DNA from: Methanobacteriota archaeon
GTDB taxonomy: Archaea; Thermoplasmatota; Poseidoniia; Poseidoniales; Poseidoniaceae
NCBI GenBank assembly: GCA_011525095.1
Contig: WTIV01000141.1
Location: 1 to 10,773, forward strand
Reading direction: 5' to 3'
Length of the DNA: 10,773 nucleotides
Below are positions 7,038 to 10,773 of this stretch, one piece after another. The translations under genes were made by a program, and so were the position numbers. Position 1 is the stretch's first letter. Each line of letters opens with the position of its first letter. Under the pieces are notes generated by a model. That model saw only the letters and a list, made by a program, of their open reading frames with translations, was not told where the DNA came from and did not search any database.

Positions 7038-8010
7038 TTTCGACCCTCTTTTGATTTGCTAATAGATTGATGAAAGCTGATTCAGCGGCTACTCTGTCAC
7101 TTTTTCCTGACCAACCTGCGGCTCCATCATGACCTCCGCCTTCTCCCCCGAGTTTAGATGTCAGTGATTTCATCATTTCACCAAGATGAATCCCATCTTT
7201 AGTCGACGCTCTGGTCGCTCTTGCTGTTAAACGAGTTTCACCGTCTCTGTAGCGTGAAACTAATGCAATCTCTGCACCTGCTTGGGTAAGTAATCCAGCG
7301 ACCTTTCCTTCGTGGATCCCTGCGTATGTATGAACCAGATTCCATTTGCCACACTCTGTCGATTGACAGCGTGAAAGTGCCTTGAGGATTGCACCCCTTT
7401 CACTTGAGTTTATGTCTTCTGTTTGAATATATTCAACGAATTCTTGATATTCGAAATTTGCGCCATCCATTAGTTCGGTTGCGCATCTCAATGCATCCCT
7501 ATCAGCATGCTTAAATCTCCCAGTATCAGTTATCAGTCCTGCAAGTAAGAGCTTACGTACTTCATCAGTTAGTGCATCGGGATTCTTGACTTTAAGATAG
7601 TCGAATACTATCTGTGTAGTTGCTCTTACATTACTTCTGAACTCTAAATCTGCTTCTCCAAAATTCCATTCACAAGTATCGTGATGATCGATTACACAAA
7701 TCGGAACCCCTTCTGGTAATGATAATCCTGTTTGCATTTCAGAGGCTGCATCTACGATGATTATTCCGCCTAACTTTGCTGGCCAGGTTGGTGATTTCGA
7801 TAGTTTACGAAATGGTGCATTTAAATCAGTACACAAACGATTGGCTAATTTTCCTAGATGCAAACCACACGCCATCAAATTAGGGTGAGAAGAGGCCAAT
7901 GCAATGGCTGAACCAATTGTGTCCATATCACCGTTTCTTCCAGTTACTACTGGGACAGCACCTTTGGTGGTGGCTTCGGCAATCCAGGATTCGAGGGCTT
8001 CCAAAATCAT
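7027..8010 (-). CDS. DHH/DHHA1-family phosphoesterase (RecJ/NrnA-like)
   Basis: This 327-residue protein belongs to the DHH superfamily of metal-dependent phosphoesterases, which hydrolyse single-stranded nucleic acids, nano-RNAs, nucleotides or cyclic dinucleotides. Motif I is GRNGDMDTIGSA at residues 24-35 with D28 and D30, motif II is IIIVDAAS with D87, motif III is the defining D108-H109-H110, and motif IV is LITDTGRF with D162. The C-terminal DHHA1 domain has the GGGHDGAAG substrate loop at 291-299. Catalysis is likely retained, but the histidine that commonly precedes motif I (H-x3-D-x-D) is glycine 24. The start overlaps the prefoldin stop in ATGA, giving tight translational coupling, and the end overlaps the next gene by 11 bases. 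Its place after exosome and prefoldin genes suggests an RNA substrate, perhaps short oligoribonucleotides left by the exosome. That role is inference; the family call is firm. Confidence 0.92.
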   Translation of the reverse strand: MILEALESWIAEATTKGAVPVVTGRNGDMDTIGSAIALASSHPNLMACGLHLGKLANRLCTDLNAPFRKLSKSPTWPAKLGGIIIVDAASEMQTGLSLPEGVPICVIDHHDTCEWNFGEADLEFRSNVRATTQIVFDYLKVKNPDALTDEVRKLLLAGLITDTGRFKHADRDALRCATELMDGANFEYQEFVEYIQTEDINSSERGAILKALSRCQSTECGKWNLVHTYAGIHEGKVAGLLTQAGAEIALVSRYRDGETRLTARATRASTKDGIHLGEMMKSLTSKLGGEGGGHDGAAGWSGKSDRVAAESAFINLLANQKRVENES

Positions 8011-8315
8011 CCCTCTAGTGACTGCTTCAACTTGTCATATGTTGCCACTAGTTCGGCTTCTCGCTTACCCATGGTTTCAACAGCGGACCTCATTTGTTCA
8101 AGAGTCATCTCAAGGTCGGATAGTAATTGTGCCCTATCTTCAACTTCAACCAAGATAGTGCCCATCTGTCTATGTAGCGCCATATCTTCCGGTTGCTGTT
8201 TCACGGCAGCGATAGTTCCTTCCAGTTCACGAACTTGTGCGTTGAGTGAAGCAACTTGTTGGCGAGCTGCTTGTACTTCCGCAACCACCATTTGCAACTG
8301 TTGGGCTGACTCCAT
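8007..8315 (-). CDS. pfdB: Prefoldin subunit beta
   Basis: Prefoldin is the cytosolic hexameric chaperone (two alpha, four beta subunits) that captures nascent proteins and passes them to the group II chaperonin. The 102-residue product has the beta-subunit plan: an N-terminal helix rich in alternating hydrophobic and glutamine residues (about 1-38), a short central hairpin around ALHRQMGTILVEVEDR (46-61), and a C-terminal coiled-coil helix (62-100). Length is slightly below the usual 110-120 residues. The ATG at 8315 follows a GAGATGAT ribosome site. It sits 24 bases after pcc1, a pairing common in archaea, and its stop overlaps the DHH start by four bases. The central sequence is diverged, so a distant coiled-coil protein cannot be wholly excluded, but position and size support prefoldin beta. 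Confidence 0.85.
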   Translation of the reverse strand: MESAQQLQMVVAEVQAARQQVASLNAQVRELEGTIAAVKQQPEDMALHRQMGTILVEVEDRAQLLSDLEMTLEQMRSAVETMGKREAELVATYDKLKQSLEG

Positions 8316-8339
8316 GTTATCATCTCAAAAGGCAGGGGT

Positions 8340-8555
8340 TCAAGAATCCATCACTTTGCTGACCTTGGCAGCGATTACTAAAGAACGCATTCGAGTGTTC
8401 CACATCGCTCTTGCGTCTTTTGCTCTGCTTTCTTGTAGAGTGAAGGAGAAACTGGCGTCATTGATTTCGAGTTCTTCTTCACTAACCAAACTCGAAGCAA
8501 GAGATTTAGCATTGGGCGAATCCACCTGTAGGCGGACATACCACAATGTGATCAC
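8340..8555 (-). CDS. pcc1: Pcc1-like subunit of the KEOPS tRNA t6A-modification complex
   Basis: Pcc1 is a small dimerisation subunit of KEOPS, the complex that makes threonylcarbamoyl-adenosine at position 37 of ANN-decoding tRNAs, and it helps to dock the tRNA. The 71-residue protein has the short beta-rich start (LWYVRLQVDSPNAKSLASSL), a central strand (ASFSFTLQES), and the typical C-terminal helix with arginines and an N-x3-R pattern (ARAMWNTRMRSLVIAAKVSK). It starts with GTG at 8555, overlapping the rpl37ae stop in GTGA, with its ribosome site inside the last codons of that gene. The location between rpl37ae and prefoldin beta is the customary archaeal one and carries much of the identification, since the sequence itself is short and variable. 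Confidence 0.75.
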   Translation of the reverse strand: MITLWYVRLQVDSPNAKSLASSLVSEEELEINDASFSFTLQESRAKDARAMWNTRMRSLVIAAKVSKVMDS

Positions 8556-8911
8556 TCCTCTTCGTCTAGTTCGCCAGCGTTTAGTGCACGCTCGTACTCG
8601 ATTGCTGCTTGTTGGGCAATGTATGCCATATCAGCAGTGGTTGCACCATCTGCGTTTCGGCGAATGATTCTGTTGTTTGCGTCTGATGCACGGGTGTATG
8701 GTTCCCAAGCACCACCAGCGAATGTGTGTCCGCACTTTCCACAGGACCAGATTCCCACAGACTTGCGTGTTACCTTTCGGTATTGACATACCGGGCAAGT
8801 GTAACTAGCGTTCTTCTTCTTCATGGCCATGCCAGCATTTCTTCTTACGCTGACACCATATCTTGCACCAAATCGGCCTGTTGCTCCGGCCTTTTGTGTT
8901 CGCTTTGCCAT
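8552..8911 (-). CDS. rpl37ae: Large ribosomal subunit protein eL43 (L37Ae), zinc ribbon with extended tail
   Basis: This archaeal/eukaryotic-specific 50S protein binds 23S rRNA through a zinc ribbon. The N-terminus MAKRTQKAGATGRFGARYGVS is the family signature, and the zinc ligands are C39-x2-C42 and C57-x2-C60, with SYTCPVCQ and IWSCGKCG around them, followed by TFAGGAWEP as expected. At 119 residues it is longer than the usual 70-95. The surplus is a C-terminal, probably helical and acidic segment ending in LDEEE. The ATG at 8911 lies two bases after the rrp42 stop, with a GGAGGAA site inside rrp42. The following gene, pcc1, overlaps it by four bases. The rpoP gene that often lies after rpl37ae in archaea is not here. 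Confidence 0.95.
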   Translation of the reverse strand: MAKRTQKAGATGRFGARYGVSVRRNAGMAMKKKNASYTCPVCQYRKVTRKSVGIWSCGKCGHTFAGGAWEPYTRASDANNRIIRRNADGATTADMAYIAQQAAIEYERALNAGELDEEE

Positions 8912-8913
8912 GT

Positions 8914-9696
8914 TTATTCCTCCTTGGAGTTGACAAGTTCTGCAAGTTCTGCGCAGCGTTTCTGTGCGACCTGTAGTATCTCGTCGAATTCGGCCGGAGT
9001 GAAAGTTCCCTTTAACCCCTTCTGAAGTGAATGAAGGTGCCCTTCGTCTCCTAATGTGATGTGAATTCTTTCATCTCCACCCAATTCTTCCTCTTCATTA
9101 GCGTCGAGGACATACCTTCCTCCGACTCTTGTGAAAGAGCACATTGTAGGTGTCATCGAGACTGCTAGAGGGTAGTCTTCTCCGATATCGAATCTTTCTG
9201 CTGGAACTATTGCAGTTCTCAAAGCTGCTATTGCACCCAGAGCACAGGCGTCGAAGATATTTCCTTTGTCAGATAGTACGTGGATATCGATCATTATTCC
9301 CAGAACTTTCTCACCTGGGATAATACACAGTGAATCCATATCAATACATCCAGATTCACGAATTCCTCTGTCAACGACTCTACCTAATTCAATCGATTCA
9401 GGAGATGGTGGTCCGGGTTCGTACTTTCTTCCAGCAACAGGTCTCAATTCTGCCCCGCACATTAGCGAACCTTGTGTTGGACGATCTGGCCATGGTGTTC
9501 TAATTTCGAACTTTACACCAGCGTAAATTACAGTTTCACCCCACGTTACCTTAGCACTGCCTTCTGCATTGTATAGGCAATTGGTTTCAAGAGTAATCTC
9601 TCTAGATTCCCAGCGACCTCTTCCATCGATTCTCTCATCTTTGGCAGCAAGAGCTTCTAATTCTTGTCGCAGCAATTTTGGTACTAGTTCAACCAT
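8914..9696 (-). CDS. rrp42: Exosome complex component Rrp42 (non-catalytic RNase PH-like subunit)
   Basis: Rrp42 alternates with Rrp41 in the hexameric ring of the archaeal exosome, which degrades and tails RNA from the 3' end in the cytosol. The 260-residue length is typical. A single RNase PH fold is seen: the start includes DERIDGRGRWESREI at 20-34, then GAELRPVAGRKYEPGPPSPE at 81-100, RGIRESGCIDMDSLCI at 110-125, and the GNIFDACALGAIAALRTA stretch at 145-162. The paired catalytic aspartates of Rrp41 are absent: the corresponding loop reads LDANEEEELGG at 197-207, the usual acidic Rrp42 version. It therefore supports RNA binding rather than catalysis. Its start overlaps the rrp41 stop by one base (TGATG), and a perfect ribosome site lies inside rrp41. 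Confidence 0.96.
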   Translation of the reverse strand: MVELVPKLLRQELEALAAKDERIDGRGRWESREITLETNCLYNAEGSAKVTWGETVIYAGVKFEIRTPWPDRPTQGSLMCGAELRPVAGRKYEPGPPSPESIELGRVVDRGIRESGCIDMDSLCIIPGEKVLGIMIDIHVLSDKGNIFDACALGAIAALRTAIVPAERFDIGEDYPLAVSMTPTMCSFTRVGGRYVLDANEEEELGGDERIHITLGDEGHLHSLQKGLKGTFTPAEFDEILQVAQKRCAELAELVNSKEE

Positions 9697-10433
9697 CAGG
9701 CTTCACCTCCATTTTTCTCCATGTATCTACGCTTGAGTGCGTCTACCATTAATTCATGAATTTCCTTAGCAGCCTTCATGTTGTATTCAACACATGTATT
9801 GTATTCTTCAACAGATAAATCTCCATCCATTTGCAGGAATGCAATTTCTCCAGTTGTTGGTAGAATTCCCATAGGAAGGTCTGCTTGTCCGTAGTTGTCC
9901 TCGGCTTTGTCGAGGTCGAGAACTACAGTGTCCTCGATTTTTCCACTTGCTACTCCAACAATCAAGTCTCTCATTGGGATTCCAGCATCTGCTAATGCTA
10001 CCGCTGCAGCGGTTATACCTACACAACGAGTTCCCGCTTCAGCAGCGAGGATTTCGATTTCAACACGGATTTTTGAGCGAGGGAACCTCTCTACGAGAAC
10101 TACGCTTTCCAGTGCTTCAGCAGTTACTTTGCTGATTTCTCTCGAACGGCGATTGAAACCTGGTCGAATTCTGTCGCTAGTAGAGAATGGTGCCATATTG
10201 TATCTAACGTCGATAACTGCTCTGTCCTGTCTCTGTATTTTGCGTGGATGCGCTTCCATTGGTCCGTAAACAGCACAGACCGCTACATTGAGTCCGTGCT
10301 GAACCCAAGCAGATCCATCTGCAGCAGGAAGTATTCCTGCCTCGACTTTGACTTCTCTCATTTCGTCTACCTTGCGACCATCTAATCGCAATCCATCTTC
10401 ACGTAGTAATTGTACATCTCCGTATCCACCCAT
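9696..10433 (-). CDS. rrp41: Exosome complex component Rrp41 (catalytic RNase PH-like subunit)
   Basis: Rrp41 carries the phosphorolytic 3'-5' exoribonuclease and polyadenylating active site of the archaeal exosome. The 245-residue protein begins with GLRLDGRKVDEMREV at about 14-28. RNA- and phosphate-contacting arginines occur in FNRRSREISK at 93-102, and the GITAAAVALADAGIPMRDL block is at 139-157. The catalytic loop LDKAEDNYGQADLPMG at 174-189 keeps aspartates D179 and D185 with the six-residue spacing known from Sulfolobus Rrp41, so the enzyme should be active. The ATG at 10433 overlaps the rrp4 stop as TGATG, with GGAGGA seven bases upstream inside rrp4. The rrp4-rrp41-rrp42 order is the standard archaeal exosome superoperon arrangement. 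Confidence 0.97.
   Translation of the reverse strand: MGGYGDVQLLREDGLRLDGRKVDEMREVKVEAGILPAADGSAWVQHGLNVAVCAVYGPMEAHPRKIQRQDRAVIDVRYNMAPFSTSDRIRPGFNRRSREISKVTAEALESVVLVERFPRSKIRVEIEILAAEAGTRCVGITAAAVALADAGIPMRDLIVGVASGKIEDTVVLDLDKAEDNYGQADLPMGILPTTGEIAFLQMDGDLSVEEYNTCVEYNMKAAKEIHELMVDALKRRYMEKNGGEA
9703..9710 (-). promoter_or_regulatory. Shine-Dalgarno site of rrp42 inside rrp41
   Basis: The minus strand reads GGAGGTGA, a full consensus, six bases before the rrp42 ATG and within the last codons of rrp41. It supports coupled, equal production of the two ring subunits. Confidence 0.75.
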
Positions 10434-10773
10434 CAGGCATTCCTCCTTTCTTGTATTAGTGAATCGAGTGATTCACTGAATGTGGCCTTGTGGCCATCGT
10501 TGCGTACCAGTTCTAACACAGTGCGCATGAATGAGATTCCGTCAGAATCTCCATCAATCCAAACTCTTCCGTTTTCAGCAACAATAATTCTGCAGTCGCT
10601 AACTTCCTTGAGATTTCTCAGTGTAGAGTCGTTATCTCCTCTCAATCTTGAAATGTGATTCATTGAAATTTCAGACATCATACCCTCTTTCAATCTTCGA
10701 AGACCCACGCCTTTCATGGTTAGTACAATGTTGTGTGCTTCGTCGACTTCTTGAACTCTAGCAAGCATTATGT
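10433..10773 (-). CDS. rrp4: Exosome complex component Rrp4, C-terminal part, truncated by window edge
   Basis: Rrp4 is a cap subunit of the archaeal exosome; its S1 and KH domains bind RNA and feed it into the Rrp41/42 ring. The visible 112 codons cover the end of the S1 domain (MLARVQEVDEAHNIVLTMKG) and the KH-like domain, ending with the family signature CRIIVAENGRVWIDGD. About half of the usual 220-240 residues lie beyond the right edge. The methionine at 10768 is internal, because the open frame continues to the window end through the middle of the S1 fold. The KH loop, normally GxxG, reads G-D-N-D here. The stop overlaps the rrp41 start. Identification rests on the NGR-W signature, the domain order and the gene order. 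Confidence 0.9.
   Translation of the reverse strand, partial: IMLARVQEVDEAHNIVLTMKGVGLRRLKEGMMSEISMNHISRLRGDNDSTLRNLKEVSDCRIIVAENGRVWIDGDSDGISFMRTVLELVRNDGHKATFSESLDSLIQERRNA
10441..10446 (-). promoter_or_regulatory. Shine-Dalgarno site of rrp41 inside rrp4
   Basis: GGAGGA on the minus strand lies seven bases before the rrp41 ATG, within the last codons of rrp4. This matches the coupling pattern seen at the next junction. Confidence 0.7.

Noticed and set aside
8032..8667. Plus-strand open frame of 211 codons
   Set aside because: It is antisense to prefoldin, pcc1 and rpl37ae; the serine- and cysteine-rich translation is typical of a shadow frame.
9895..10269. Plus-strand open frame of 124 codons
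   Set aside because: It is antisense to rrp41, and its translation shows no family features.
10766..10768. ATG at 10768 as the start of a 111-residue protein
   Set aside because: It is internal to the S1 domain of Rrp4; the frame stays open to the window edge.

Overview
The window is archaeal. It carries an archaeal-type EF-2, the archaeal forms of ribosomal proteins uS12 and uS7, the RNA exosome genes rrp4-rrp41-rrp42, an L37Ae zinc-ribbon protein, a Pcc1-like KEOPS subunit and prefoldin beta. Moderate GC, very tight packing, a bacterial-looking fatty-acid desaturase and a UbiD-type enzyme of the archaeal mevalonate kind would fit a planktonic euryarchaeon such as Poseidoniales (Marine Group II). 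That placement is an inference; the sequence alone proves only Archaea.

Layout. (1) Positions 1-3621, minus strand: a str-type translation cluster read from high to low coordinates, rps12 then rps7, then a membrane desaturase with a long coiled-coil tail, then EF-2, which runs off the left edge. In most archaea EF-2 follows rps7 closely, so the desaturase looks like an insertion. (2) Positions 3622-3762: a 141-base divergent promoter region. (3) Positions 3763-6009, plus strand: a two-gene unit, a UbiD-family decarboxylase (best guess anhydromevalonate phosphate decarboxylase of isoprenoid synthesis) and a TPR-containing protein of unknown role. (4) Positions 6006-10773, minus strand: a tightly coupled exosome/translation operon, rrp4 (partial), rrp41, rrp42, rpl37ae, pcc1, pfdB, a DHH phosphoesterase and an unrecognised helical-repeat protein. 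Its last gene meets the plus-strand unit in a 4-base CTAG overlap that holds both stop codons.

How the genes work together. The right-hand operon joins 3'-end RNA decay and trimming (exosome), the ribosome (L37Ae), tRNA t6A modification (Pcc1) and co-translational folding (prefoldin). The left-hand cluster is core decoding and translocation. The two helical-repeat proteins, the DHH enzyme and the coiled-coil desaturase are the parts whose roles are open. I found no tRNA, rRNA, CRISPR array, insertion sequence or phage gene. No single new multi-gene system is obvious; the best leads are the desaturase with its appended coiled coil and the DHH/helical-repeat pair.
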